Shown: positions 1 through 11,776, counted from the stretch's first letter. The stretch is DNA of 64,000 nt from Helianthus annuus (GCF_002127325.2 NC_035437.2:113785801-113849800); one strand, 5' to 3'. Numbers and translations: made by a program. The notes: a model not told the origin generated them from the letters alone.

Positions 1-50
1 CCTTATCTGTTTTCTACACTTGTAATCTGTCTTTGGTTTTCTGTTTGCAG

Positions 51-210
51 GCCTCCATGAAGAACCTATTCTTCATGGAGATTGGTCATCACGAAGAACA
101 TTCTTCGTACGTTGTATGGTTCTTCGTGGTAATGATCAACGAAGAACATAGTTCTTCGTGGGCCTTAGTTCGTCGTGGGCCCAGTAACATTCTTCGTAAT
201 GTTACTGGGC
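51..210 (+). promoter_or_regulatory. H LTR upstream hairpin/GAAGAAC array
   Basis: The stretch upstream of the TATA box is built from GAAGAAC and its complement GTTCTTC in both orientations. Perfect inverted repeats are visible: CTCCATGAAGAA with TTCTTCATGGAG (loop 4) near 54-81, and GCCCAGTAACATT at 179-191 with its complement at 198-210 (loop CTTCGT). The last hairpin ends nine bases before the TATA box. An enhancer or RNA-structure role is inference. Confidence 0.6.
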
Positions 211-218
211 TGGGACTC

Positions 219-226
219 TATATAAG
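219..226 (+). promoter_or_regulatory. TATA box of H LTR
   Basis: TATATAAG lies 223 bp before the LTR end, on the coding strand of the element. This is a normal place for the LTR promoter, with transcription starting about 30 bp downstream. It is assigned from sequence and position only. Confidence 0.55.
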
Positions 227-451
227 ACAACTTCTGTTTGTAGAACAGACTAAGAGAGCTTGGTGAGTTTGTAAAACACTATGTGTATGTGTTTGTGTAT
301 GTTCTCTTCCATTTAATCAAGATTAGTGAATCTTTGGTTCGTGTGTGCTTTATACTTTGCTTTGGTTGCATATATACAAGGATTCCGCACTTGTATTTGT
401 GTTGTAACAACAAGAAAGTAGGTTTCTTGATCCTCCAAGTGGACCTACAAG

Positions 452-463
452 TGGTATCAGAGC
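452..463 (+). other. Primer binding site of H
   Basis: TGGTATCAGAGC is complementary to the 3' end of plant initiator methionine tRNA, the usual primer for minus-strand synthesis in plant LTR retrotransposons. It begins two bases after the LTR end and sets the direction of H as plus. Confidence 0.92.
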
Positions 464-1229
464 TTTGGCTCTCTTTCTTGTTGAAAACCAAGCTTGGTAG
501 TGTGTTTGAACAAGTTGTGAAGTACCTTGGAAGTGTTCTTGAGCTTGAGACAAGATTTTTGAAGTTTTTGTTAGAAAATGGCCTGAAAACTTAAGAAATC
601 TTGGTGTTTTGCTGAAAATTTTTAGAAAAACCTTGTTAAAATACATGGTACATTGCTAAAATACGGTTTTTCTTGAAATTTCTTGCAAAAATTTGGCTCG
701 ACAACTTTTCTGGCAAGGGTTTGACCGGAGAAGTCACTGGAATATTCCTTTTGTTGAAGGATATTCTTGTACCCTTTTCAAAAATTGAATCTGTCGAATG
801 TTTGTCTGTTTACCAGGTTGAGTCTTTCACCAAACACCTTTCCAAAGTGCAGGGATAAGATTCTACCTTTTTAAGTAACATATCACCTACCATTTTACTA
901 AGAACCCCTTTCTGAAAACCTCTCATTGACGAAGAACCTGTAGGCGAAGAACTATTCTTGGTGAGTAGATCATCAACGAAGAACCCATTCTTCGTGTGTT
1001 GACTTCCCACGAAGAACCTCCACTTGCGAAGAACCATTCTCAACGAAGAACCTAGTTTTTCGTTGAAAAACTGGTTGCTCGTGAAGCCTATTCTTCGTAG
1101 GACAAGTTCTTCGTGTAAGTCAGTTCTTCGTGGCTGAAGGTGTTGAGCAATTTTCACAGAAGGATTTTATTTCTCTCATTGTTAACTATTTCAAATTTTT
1201 AAGTACTTATTTTAAAACAACCATTCAAA
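464..1229 (+). other. H 5' leader with second GAAGAAC array
   Basis: Untranslated leader between the primer site and the gag start. Between about 927 and 1136 the GAAGAAC/GTTCTTC motif appears roughly ten more times in both orientations, the same word as in the LTR. No open frame of note. The first 100 bp align by eye with the D leader after 35697, for example a shared CTTGTT-AAAACC block. Confidence 0.65.
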
Positions 1230-1358
1230 ATGAGCTCAAATCCTTGGGATTGGAGTGAGAACTCAAGTACACCACAAGATCCTTCACAATGGGTCAAAGG
1301 ATTAATGCCCAAATAAGAAATTACCGCAAATCAATAGGCATGTGTCGCAAATCAAAAT
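1230..1358 (+). pseudogene. H gag, 5' fragment (split by A)
   Basis: An ATG at 1230 opens a short frame beginning MSSNPWDW that stops at 1314-1316. It matches in position and style the start of D gag (MNPSWWG at 36463), a Trp/Pro/Ser-rich leader. Alignment with D gag carries on after the stop up to the insertion of A at 1359 and resumes at 12316, so this is the first part of one interrupted gag gene. The early stop makes it dead regardless of the insertion. Confidence 0.65.
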
Positions 1359-1851
1359 TGTAAGGCCTCCTAATCCAAGATCTCACTCAGCTAAAGCCAC
1401 CAACAGGTGTGCGGAATCCACCTGATGATTAACCACTGCAGATGAAACACTAGTATGCAAAGATTTATGAGAGAAATCAAGAATTCACTGAGTATTCTTG
1501 ATGAGGAAGATGAATGACGTCACTCACACAAAGCAGCCGCCAGACAAAAACACACACAATGATTAGGGTTAGGTGCACAGAATTTCACACAGAATCGCCA
1601 CCTTGTCTATTCCACATAAATGTTTAAATACAAGGCAAAACCCGGACTTTCAAGACAAACTAGAAAGCCCGGACAAACAAACTACACAAACAAAACTCTG
1701 ACCTTTGTCCTATACAAAACTCAGACAAAGGTCTATGCTAAAACTTGGACAAAGTGTCCAAGGATAAAACTAGGACTATCTTTTAATGAATGTACAATAA
1801 AGACCCTATACTATGGGAGACATGCACTTATCACCTAAAGTGCATTAACAA
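1359..1851 (-). repeat. A 3' LTR (left copy)
   Basis: About 493 bp, TG...CA on the plus strand. It starts TGTAAGGCC and ends ATTAACA. It matches 11777-12267, and more distantly 14916-15447. On the coding strand it begins TGTTAATGCAC directly after an AAGGGGGAG-type purine tract, a start it shares with the D LTR (TGTTGGTGCAC). It contains several TCGGAC-like words (CCCGGACTTTC, CTCAGAC, TTGGACAAAG). Confidence 0.85.
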
Positions 1852-1862
1852 ACTCCCCCTTG
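1852..1862 (-). other. Polypurine tract of A
   Basis: The plus strand reads AACTCCCC-TTG, so the coding strand is a run of A and G directly before the 3' LTR. It is the likely plus-strand primer site. The same tract type lies before the D LTR at 45285-45293. Confidence 0.7.
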
Positions 1863-1895
1863 ATCAGTGCATGGTCTTCATTGGTCTTGAGATCT

Positions 1896-4207
1896 TCATA
1901 CTCTCTTCGAGAAGCTGCTTCCTGCCCAGACCTTGTTCTTCACACAGAACTGTACCACCTTGATGAGCTGGTCAGCTAGAACACGATCTTCTTCATTGTA
2001 CTTTAGAGGCAGGCGCCGAAGCTTCTTCAGATGTGCTTCCCTTAGGTTGGCAAGCCAAATCGGATCCAGAATCTTAGCAATCTCAACCGTCACTTTCTTT
2101 TCAGTAATCACGGCTTCCCCAGTCTTGCCATGGAGATACCAATAACCTATGTTGTCGAATTTATCGAGATCAAACTTTCGCATAGGAATTTTACGAAGGC
2201 AACTCGCTGGAGGATAAACCATCTTCCATTCTTCTTTACCAGTGAACTTGTTCAAGTACTTAACTCATCGACCAACTGCTGGCTTGAACATCTTCCATTT
2301 ACTCTCTCGACTCTCGGCAACAAGGTGAGGAATCAATCCTCTGATACTAGCAACATTTGTATGGTTGTTGAGATCAAGTTGAGCAATATGATGGAGATCA
2401 CGAGCTGGAAGAGTCTGAAGATACTTGGCCCTTGGCCTGAAGTACTGTACTCCATCCGTCCTTTTAATCATTACCACGCCGTGCTGCTCATCGAAATCCC
2501 AACTTCGAATCTGACCCGAATACTCACCTTTTGTGGATAAGTACCTCTTCCTTTGAGTGTCATCTGGAAGATTTCTAAACCATTTGTGAGCTGCCACACT
2601 GACTTCTTCCGGAATTCATATAGGATTAAAGATTTCTTCGGCATTTCACAGCCAAACACAAAGCTTCTGATAACATCGCTGTTGACCGGTAAGGACTCGT
2701 ACTCAATCGTCTTCCCTTTCGCAGTCTCAATGATATTGAACTTACCAGCTAGGTCTTCGTCAGTTCGCCAATCTTCAACCATTTCCTCAACCACTTCACT
2801 AGCACCTAAGACCAAATCAGCAACAGGATCTAACTCAGAATCAGATAGGGCACCTGTATCAGAATCTACAGGGCCTTTATCTCTCCCTGCAGCTGCACCC
2901 GAGGACTCCCCCTCAAGATGAGCCGAGGTTGCAGCTTCAGGAGCACGTGCGCTCCTTGACTGCTCCCCCTACTTCGACACGTTGGGATCCTTATCCTTGT
3001 CAAGATCGTCTCTGATTTTCTTTAGTTCGTCCATCTTGCGCTTAGCCTGAACTTGAAAATCCGAAGCCGAAATCTCCCTGAGCAGCAAGGAGTGATACGA
3101 GATCTGTCACAATCCCGAGAAGACGATCCGTAGTACTAACCAAAGTCTGTTGTCGGGCAGACGTCGAGGCATCTTGTGCTATGAACTTACCCAGCTGAAC
3201 ACTCTGATCTTTGGATAGACGAAAAAGCTCTGCCATCTGTCGGTCCCGATCTGCATCCCTTTCCTTCAAGAAAGCAATTTCTTTCTGCTGCCTAGAGATT
3301 TGATTCTTATGTTGAACCATAACCTTGGCTGCATCCTGAAATTTTCCACGAACGAATTCCTGAAAATTCTGCTCTTGACCTGAATCAGCAACAGGATCTA
3401 ACTCAGAATCAGATAGGGCACCTGTATCAGAATTTACAGGGCCTTTATCTCTCCCTGCAGCTGCACCCGAGGACTCCCCCTCAAGATGAGCCGAGGTTGC
3501 AGCTTCAGGAGCACGTGCGCTCCTTGACTGCTCCCCCTACTTCGACACGTTGGGATCCTTATCCTTGTCAAGATCGTCTCTGACTTTCTTTAGTTCGTCC
3601 ATCTTGCACTTAGCCTGAACTTGAAAATCCGAAGCCGAAATCTCCCCTGAGCAGCAAGGAGTGATACGAGATCTGTCACAATCCCGAGAAGACGATCCGT
3701 AGTACTAACCAAAGTCTGTTGTCGGGCAGACGTCGAGGCATCTTGTGCTATGAACTTACCCAGCTGAACACTCTGATCTTTGGATAGACGAAAAAGCTCT
3801 GCCATCTGTCGGTCCCGATCTGCATCCCTTTCCTTCAAGAAAGCAATTTCTTTCTGCTGCCTAGAGATTTGATTCTTATGTTGAACCATAACCTTGGCTG
3901 CATCCTGAAATTTTCCACGAACGAATTCCTGAAAATTCTGCTCTTGACCTGAACTTGATGGTCTCGAAGTAGAAACTGTAGAAGATCTAGGAGCAGGAGG
4001 TCTTGAGCCAGACGGCTGTGCACTGGATGGCCTAGGACCTGAGGATGGTATCACTAGAGGACGCAGAGATCCTTTCTTCGATCGCACTGCCGGCGGTCTC
4101 CGACCGAAAGCAACCTTCGGACCTGCTTGCCGTGTCTCTGGTGCTTGCAAATCGGTGAAAGTACTAGGTCGCGGTGGCAGAAAGGAACTTCCTGATAAGG
4201 CAAACAC
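1896..4207 (-). pseudogene. A extra 3' reading frame (function unknown), broken
   Basis: Between the RT fragment and the 3' LTR, in coding orientation, lie several linked frames. Order in the coding direction: a Pro/Ser/Arg-rich segment (4207-about 3960), a charged coiled-coil-like segment with KERDADRDRQMAELFRLSK (around 3780-3850), a segment with GKTIEYESLPVNSDV (2815-2600), a conserved-looking block with DGVQYFRPRAKYLQTLPARD (2597-2265), and an end block from 2255 to 1896. Breaks: a frameshift near 2590, a stop at about 2265, and an internal 568 bp duplication. It is not RT or RNase H. I recall similar hypothetical proteins in Asteraceae but cannot name a function. It could be an added element ORF (env-like position) or captured host sequence. 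Confidence 0.55.
2816..3953. repeat. 568 bp tandem duplication in A 3' ORF
   Basis: Positions 2816-3383 are repeated at 3384-3953 with a few substitutions and one inserted C. The duplicated unit includes the coiled-coil segment of the 3' reading frame and non-coding sequence with a GGGGGAG tract on the coding strand. The copies are nearly identical, so the duplication is recent or is an assembly effect. Confidence 0.9.
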
Positions 4208-4211
4208 ATTA

Positions 4212-6918
4212 CCCGTACCCGTTTGAGATTTGTCGGGAGAGGCGTGTCATAGGGTAAGCTATCTTCCAATCCAAATCTTTTGAGAATCTCGTGGACATAC
4301 TTTGTCTGATGCACGTACGTCCCGGTTTTTCCTTGATTCACTTGAAGAGCTAAAAAGAAGGATAACTCGCCCATCGCGCTCATTTCAAATTTTGACTTCA
4401 TCACCGCTTCGAACTCACGACACAATTCTTCATTTGAAGAACCAAAAATTATGTCATCAACATAAATTTGCACAATCAGAAAATCTCCCCCTTTCTTCAA
4501 AATGAACAGTGTGGAGTCAATCGCACCACACGAGAACCCATGCTCCAATAGATGCTTTGACAACGTCTCGTACCATGCTCGAGGGGCCTGATGGAGACCG
4601 TAGAGAGCCTTGTCCAACAAATAGACCTTGTTGTCTAACCCTGGAGCTTCGAAACCCGGTGGTTGGGACACATACACAGTTTCATGCAATTTCCCGTAAA
4701 GGTAGGCGCTTTTCACATCCAACTGATAGACTTTGATACGCATGTGTGCAGCAAAGGCTAGAAACAAATGAATAGCTTCCAGTCTTACCACCGGTGCATA
4801 AACTTTGGTATAATCAATCCCTTCCTCCTAATTGAATCCTTGAACAACCAACCGTGCTTTGTTTCTGACAACGACACCCTTATCGTCTTTCTTGCACTTG
4901 AAAACCCATTTCGTGTTGATTGCATGTTGGCCTTTTGGAAGATCGACCAAATTCCACACCTTTAACTTGTCGAACTGAGCTAACTCTTCTTGCATTGCCT
5001 CACACCAAGAATTATCCTTCAGAGCCATTTGATAGTTCTTCGGCTCTATCTGAGAGATAAAACATTCATGCAGGCTAAGATTGTAGATTTCTTCTTTCTT
5101 GATAGCAGAGAACAGACATTGCATCTCTGAAATACTCCTTTGCGTTTGCACTCCCGTATTTGGATTCCCAATAATATTATCAACAGGATGATGAATATTT
5201 GTTCTTGGAACTGGGATTGCCGGAGCTTGAAGATTGTTTCCCAAATTCGATTGAATCTCCCCCTCAGCATTTGCATTACTACTAGAAGCTTCACCATTAC
5301 CAGAAGACGCATCAACATTTGGATATGCTGAAAAGTCAACGTATAGATCTCCACTTGTAGTTTGAGCAGCTGCATTGGGGATCTGCTCAGTAACAACATC
5401 ATTTACGGTCGAAGAATCAGCGACTGGAACATTCGAGGACACATTAGTAGGAATACTTGCTCTCCAGCTCGCATCCACTTCATCTTTGTTCACAAGATGT
5501 GTGTATACAACCTCTGAATCTTCTTTTGAATAATCAGGAAGATCAAATGAATCAAATAATTTATCATAATCATAACCGCTTTTGGGACCGAATTCGGACG
5601 GTGGAGGATCGAAACTCAAAGGTGTTATATCAAACACGACCTCCACTGTTCGCTTCCTGATGTTATAAACGCGTTTGTTTGGAGTTCCATTGGCATATCC
5701 CAAAAAGAACCCAATTTCACCAACTTCCCCCATTTTAGGAGTATCTTTGGTGCGTTTGATAACACACTTAATCCCAAAAGGTTGAAAACCAGATAAGTTC
5801 GGTTTCCTATTTTCAAGCAATTCATAACACGTTTTATCTTCTCTTTTGACCGTAAGCACATGATTTAACACATAACATTCAGTGTTTACCGCCTCAGCCC
5901 AGAAGAAAATTGGCAATTTATTTTCAGAAAGCATAGTGCGGGCCGCCTCAATCAGGGTACGATTCTTCCGTTCTGCAACTCCGTTCTGTTGAGGAACATA
6001 TGGAGCGCTGAACTGATGAACTATTCCCATTTCCCGACATAACTCATCCACATAATAATTTTTAAACTCAGTGCCGTTGTCACTTTGGATTTTCTTAATA
6101 GGAAGTGAATAATTTTTCTCAAGTTGTTTGAATAAGTCTCTTAAAATACCAGCAGTTTGATCCTTTGTTTTTAAGAAAAATACCCATGAGTAACGTGAGA
6201 AATCGTCAGTGACAACTAAGCAATAAGACATCCCACCAATGCTAGCAACATGGATCGGGCGAAAAAGATCCATGTGAAGCAATTCAAGTGGTTTGTGGAT
6301 TGAGTTAATTGTTTTCGGTTTATGAGGCTTTCGTTTGATTTTTCCTTTTTCACATGATTCACATTTGTTGTGCATATTGAAACTACGTAAAGGAACCCCC
6401 AACACTAAGTTGTTTTTCACTAAGTGGTTCATTTTTTGCAGATGCACGTGGCCCATTCTCCTATGCCAGAGATACGATTGATCTGCAGTCGCCTTCGAAA
6501 GTAGACATGTCACTGGAGCAGACGAGTTAACCAATGGGCGCATGTCCATGACATATGTGTTATTCACCCTTGGAGCCCTCATAACGATCCAATCTTCAGG
6601 AATAGCAAATCCCGGACGCAAAACGAAGCAAGCTTTATCAGTGAACAGCATCGTGTACTTGTTATCACAGATTTGAGCAACCGACATCAAGTTATGCTTC
6701 AATTCTTCAACGTAGTTCACTTTATGCAGCGTGATTTTTCCATTTGACACAAAGCCTTCACCGGTGATGTATCCACCCTTTTCACCGGCAAAGTTCACAT
6801 AACCACCACGAATTTGTTTAAAATTGTTCAATAACTCTTTATTTCCTGTCATGTGTCTGGAACAGCCACTATCGATATACCAAATATAGATAGCCCTTTT
6901 CAGCTGCTCCTACACTCC
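4212..6918 (-). pseudogene. A pol: protease, integrase, truncated RT (Copia)
   Basis: Frame opens after a TAG near 6918. Protease core is WYIDSGCSRHMTG (about 6842-6880). Then come the integrase zinc region (WHRRMGHVHLQKMNHL, CESCEKGK), the integrase catalytic core ([23 protein letters not shown]), and RT with [39 protein letters not shown] and YVDDIIFGSS. A single in-frame TAG at 4828-4830 interrupts RT at QGFN-stop. RT homology ends abruptly after DTPLPTNLKRV at about 4212, where the unrelated 3' frame begins. The RT C-terminus and all of RNase H are missing, so the element could not copy itself alone. Compare the complete D pol. Confidence 0.9.
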
Positions 6919-6931
6919 CCAATAAGAAAAT

Positions 6932-8394
6932 TTAGTTAGAGTGTGGGACCCAAGCCATGATGGTCTTGGGTCGTCCCGATTCTACAACATAAGAAAACTC
7001 TTTGAAATAACCATCATCGCCTCTGAGTCCACCATTTCCATTTCGGAAATTGTTGGAATGAGTCCCCGCAAATCGTGGATTATACGGAGTTGACGATTTG
7101 TTGGTATAACCAGAGTTTCCATACCCTCGGCTTCCATAGTTTTGGTAACTGTAATTTTGATTCCTGGGTGGCTCAAAATTACTACCAAATCTAGGAGCAT
7201 CTTCGTGTCTTGAGAATGATCGTGGATGATTATCCGAATGCGGTCTTTGATTTGGAAATCGGGGGGGGGGGGTGACGCATTTCAGTCATTCACGAATCTG
7301 TTCTGTGCATGAGGTCTAACATAATTGTTGTTCGAACCTCCAGAGCGTTGGTCATTCTCAACTACTTGAAAGGTAACATGATTTTGTCGTCTGTGAGGGG
7401 TTTTCTCACGAGTATCATGTTTTTGAGATGTCTTTTCCGATCTGTCCCCACGGATAATAACAACGGGTTTCTCCTCTTGATCCTGATTTTGTTGTGATTT
7501 AACAACTGGTTTTACTTCTTGTTTAATCACTTTGTTTTTCTCAACCTTCTGATTTTTACCATTTTTCTTTTCAACATTATTTGCTTCATTTTTTGGCTTT
7601 TCAACAAAAGGTTTCTTTTGATCAGGATCAACAAGAGATTTACCCTTGTCATCTGGACAGTCTGCTGCTAAGTGTCCTTTCCCACGACACTTATAGCATT
7701 TACGAATTTTTGCAGCATTCTTTGGACGTTCCTCATGATCGGTCGAAGATGATGAGGTGTTGGTGAAATTTTTCAAAATTTGGTTCACAAACTGAGAGTT
7801 GGAACCTGTTTCGATTTTTACTTCTTCTTTGACAAAATTCTCCCCTTTAACAAACTCAGTTTTAGGGACATTTTTCAAAGCCTTTTTAGTTTTTCCACGT
7901 GACTTTGTTTTTGACTTCACATTTTGAACTTGACTAAATATTTCCAAAATCTTAGTGCTTATCAAATTTTCAATGTTTTCAAGATTTACTTCATTTTTCT
8001 TTGAAACTCCACTCATCTTCGACTGATCTGAGTCAGTAACTTCATCTGGCTCAGATTCTGACTCACATTGCGGTTCAACCGTCAGAGGGGTCTTTGGCAC
8101 AAAATTTGCCAATTCAGGATCAATGCTTGGCATCGATGTATAGTTATGGTTTACCGGTGGAGGCACCTTACTATAACCAATGCCGAACATTTCTTCCTCT
8201 GATTCTTTGAGACGTTGGCTGTTAATACAGAAATTCATCACTTCGGATGAATCCCCGAACTTTTCAATCTTTGGTTGCAAATCTAAAATCAGATTATCTT
8301 TTTCCAAAATGATTTTGTTCTTTTCCAAAACACAATTTTGATTCATTTCAAGTTCAGATTTTAATTCCTGATTTTTAAGATTTCCCTGAGCCAC
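6932..8394 (-). pseudogene. A gag, part 2: coiled coil and second zinc knuckle
   Basis: Two frames: 8394-7282 and a continuation at about 7200-6932. The first begins with a coiled-coil-like run (LEMNQNCVLEKNKIILEKDN), carries the motif IGYSKVPPPVNHNY shared with D and E, an acidic stretch, and a CCHC knuckle CYKCRGKGHLAADC. The second is Asn/Gly/Arg-rich and ends GRPKTIMAWVPHSN-stop (stop 6932-6934), matching the end of D gag. The two are separated by a run of about 12 G at 7261-7272, a likely frameshift site. Nucleic-acid-binding capsid protein. Confidence 0.75.
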
Positions 8395-8506
8395 AAGTCT
8401 CTCAAATTCAGAGATATCATTTTCAGCGATTTTATCTTAATTCAGTGTTCTTTATCCGATTTAGACAAAACAGCAATGAGTTCTCTGGATTTTTCTAAAT
8501 CTGCAA

Positions 8507-10234
8507 TTAAGTTTGTGTTATGTAGTGCATATCTATCAATCTTAGTGAGAAACTCAACACATCTAGCACATCGCTTATGAATGCACAAGCCTCGTTTTCA
8601 ACGGAGTTTGCTTCCAACCTTTTAGCTTCTGCATCCGCAAATTGCTGCATTTCAGCCGTGGAGATGTTGAATTCAAAGCGTTCTCCCTTTTCTCCATCTT
8701 CTGTCTTGTTAGACTTCTCAACAGACTCTACATTCGAGGGATCTTCATTTTCAGCAACATTCCCCGAATCCAACTCTTCCCCAAAAACTTCAGCTACAAC
8801 CGCAAGCTCCCCAATGCTAGTCTCTTCGACAACCTCTTCATACACTTCTTCGTTCACAATTTCAGCTATAAATGCTTGTGACACAATAGCTCCTGAGATG
8901 TCTTCCAAAGCACAACCCCAGTTATAAGGCTCAGTCACACTCTGTAGAGGTTGAGCCACCATAGCATTGTTTGTCGAAGATGTAAGATTTTCAGACCCAC
9001 TTGAACGAGCACTCGAGTTAGAGGTAGCAGCTGATGCATTGTTGTGAGGTCTTGAATTATTTCCTCGAGAGTTGTTGTCTCTATCAGATCTTTCCATTTT
9101 CGGCTTTCGACAATCACGTGTGAAATGCCCGTAGATACCGCAGTTGTAACATTTTACTTTGGACATGTCGACTCCCATTCGAGTCTTGATCTATCTGATC
9201 AAAGTCCTCATCGAGACTTGACGGTTCAACGAGCTTCCCAAGACAAAAGTTCTCGTAGGCAGTCATGAATGACGCCAACAGACTCATGTTTTCTTCAATC
9301 AACTTCCTTGCATCTATCTTAGGAATGTTAAAGCTTGTTCCTTGAGATTTCTGAGCTCCACTAGAAGAGTACATCCCTTGATTGGAATTGGTTGTTCCAC
9401 TTGAACTAACATTGTTGCTTATAAAGGCGTGTTCACTTGCAGAACCTTCATTCTCCGAATACAAAGCAACACCGACTCCACTATTACTACCCTTCTCCAT
9501 TGGTTTCGAAGCCTTATATAACTGAGGATCTTGGAGCTTCTCGAAATCAGATGCTTGATCTTCCATATTCCAGGCATAACCCTTCAGCTTTTGAACAGCT
9601 TGGTCCAATGAGAGCTCCTCATAGAGAACACCCTCTCTAATCAATGCGGTGTACATATTCCATTCTCTGGGAAGACAATTCAGAAACTTCTCGACCTTCT
9701 CAAATTCAGTGTAGATACCTTCTTGACTCCTATCAAGCTCGCTCAACAGATGATAAAATCGGTTCACTGTGTCATCAAATGATTCATTCCTTAACGCTTT
9801 AAACACAACGAATTGAGTCTTCAACCGTTCGAGTCGTCGTTTCTTGTAAATTGCATTTCCTTCATATCGCTCGATCATGCTATCCCACAACTCCTTCGAG
9901 CTATTTCTCTTACGGAACGTATGAAGTATGGATTGTGTCATTGCCATCGTTATCATTGACATAGCTTTCTCTTCACAGTCAAAAAATCTTTTCTGGTCGT
10001 CAGTGAGTGCCAAATACGTATCAATCGTCAAAACGTACGTACTGGAGTAGCTCCACATCCTTTAACGATACACAACCAGATTTTGATGTCTTTCGCTCGT
10101 ACATACCTTTCGAAACGCTCCTTCCACTCAGGAAAATCAAGCTCATTTATCAACAAGGGAGGTTTGTCGTTACTCCCTACCTCAGCATTGTGCTTGAGGT
10201 TTTGCACCATTGCAGTCAGATTGTTGTTTGCCAT
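8507..10234 (-). pseudogene. A gag, part 1: UBN2-type capsid and first zinc knuckle
   Basis: Likely start MANNNLTAMVQNLKHN at 10234. Copia-type gag (UBN2 family) features: LDFPEWKERFERYVRA, KELWDSMIERYEGNA, RRLERLKTQF and FYHLLSEL. The first CCHC knuckle is CYNCGIYGHFTRDC (about 9150-9109), followed by an acidic Glu/Val-rich tail to 8507. Frameshifts lie near 10050 and near 9170, where residues between the capsid and the knuckle also appear to be missing. Packages RNA and forms the particle in intact relatives. Confidence 0.8.
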
Positions 10235-10299
10235 TTCAGAAAACAACAGTAGGTTTCCAAGTAAGAACTGTGTTACTGAAAGGATTTTCTAAGTCCAAA

Positions 10300-11420
10300 C
10301 TCGAAGAGAAAACACGGAGTGAAATGTCTGAGCTTTAATCAGAGTGTGAAACCCGGATCACAAAAACCTGAAATAAAACACAAACAGAAAAACTCGGACG
10401 CTACACTGTTAGAATTTAAACTCAGACCACCTACTAAAAGATCAGACTCCCTAAGAATATAAAATTCGGACTCTAATGAGGTTAAAATACGGACACAGTG
10501 AACTTTGGACTAAAATTCGGACTTAAAAACTAATAGCCAAAAGTTAAACTCCGGATTCTACCAACAAGATTAAAAATCGGACTACTAAACATATAAAATT
10601 CGGACTTAACTAAACTCTTAAAAAAATTCGGACACTAAACTCTTAAAAAAATTCGGACTCTATGATAATAAAGTTCGGACTCTAAAAACTCTATAAAATT
10701 CGGACTAACTAAACTCTTAAAAAATTCGGACCCTATGATAATAAACAAAAAAAAAAAGCTAAATACCTCTTGTGATAAAAATCGGACTACAAATAAAGAA
10801 AACTTCGGACAACCTAATAACTATTATAACATTCGGACTAATTAAAAACTAAAACTCAGACTCTAACCTAAGACATAAAACTTCGGACAAGAATAAAAGA
10901 TAAGTCGGACTCAATAAACTCGGACTCAATAAGATTAAATAAAATACGGACTCAATAAACTCGGACTACTAGCTAATAAACTAATAAACTAGGACTCAAT
11001 AAGATTAAATAAAATACTGACTACTAGCTAGTGGCATAAAATTCGGACAAGTCAATAAAAGGATAAAAGTCGGACTCTAATAACTATTAGAAAAAATTCG
11101 GACACTAAGATCTAAACTAAAAATTTGGACAAGATAAAAAGATAAAAGTCGGACTCTAATAAATAAATAAAAGATAAAAATCGGACTCTATATAATAACT
11201 GATATTGAAATTCGGACTTTAATAAAGGTTATAAAGTTCGGACCTAATTAACAAACTAATATTGAAATTCGGACTTTAACAAAGGTTATAAAGTTCGGAC
11301 CTAATTAACAAAATTGAAATTCGGACAAAGAATAAAGGTCGGTCTAAAATAGAGATTTGAAACTCAGAACAAAGTAAGAGTTTCTCAAAACTCAGAAGAA
11401 CCAATCTCCGGACTATCTCC
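10300..11420 (-). repeat. A leader: TCGGAC motif array
   Basis: About 1.1 kb of AT-rich leader holding roughly 35-40 copies of a degenerate word AAATTCGGACT, spaced about 15-45 bp apart and all in the same orientation. On the element RNA this reads GUCCGAAUUU. The spacing is irregular, so this is not a simple satellite. The same word recurs in the A LTRs and in the leader of C1 (33800-34850). Function unknown. Confidence 0.8.
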
Positions 11421-11762
11421 CCAATGTGACTTCACACTGGTTCAACAATACCAAAATACCCCAGAGACACAAACACAGAATTTAAACCACGGACAAATCT
11501 TCCAAAGATCAAACTCTGGAATCTTTTTCCACCTTCAAACACTGTATGAACAAGAACCAAAACCCCTGTAAAACCCAGATGAAGAACAACACTAAAAATC
11601 ACCAAACTACTCAAAATCCATCATCAAATCACTAGATATGAATGAAGAATCATGAATAAAACACAAAAACTCACTAAACTCTCACTAAACCCTATCAAAG
11701 ATTGAACTTTTCTCACAAAAACCTTCAAACTAAGAAACACCTACAGTAGTATGAGCACATTG

Positions 11763-11774
11763 CTCTGATACCAC
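11763..11774 (-). other. Primer binding site of A
   Basis: GCTCTGATACCA on the plus strand is the complement of TGGTATCAGAGC (initiator Met tRNA). It lies two bases from the LTR start at 11777 and sets A as minus strand. Confidence 0.92.
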
Positions 11775-11776
11775 TT

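Larger units (their letters stand above)
1..449 (+). repeat. Element H: 5' LTR, 3' part (Copia)
   Basis: Right-hand part of a plus-strand LTR whose left end lies outside the window. It ends in CTACA at 445-449, two bases before a primer binding site, which fixes the boundary. It contains a hairpin-rich block, a TATA box and, near 380, the words GGATTCCGCACTTG. Those words recur near the end of the D 3' LTR, so H and D belong to related Copia families. No matching 3' LTR for H is present in the window. Confidence 0.8.

Noticed and set aside
7261..7272. Poly-G run as a G-quadruplex regulatory site
   Set aside because: It sits inside gag at a frame break, so homopolymer slippage or base-calling error is more likely.
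10300..11420. CRISPR-like array of spaced repeats
   Set aside because: Repeats are 6-11 bp, degenerate and irregularly spaced, in a plant retrotransposon leader.
11763..11774. Possible tRNA gene at the initiator-Met-like sequences (also 452, 28724, 35115, 62976)
   Set aside because: Only the 3' end complement is present, each time beside an LTR end; these are primer binding sites.
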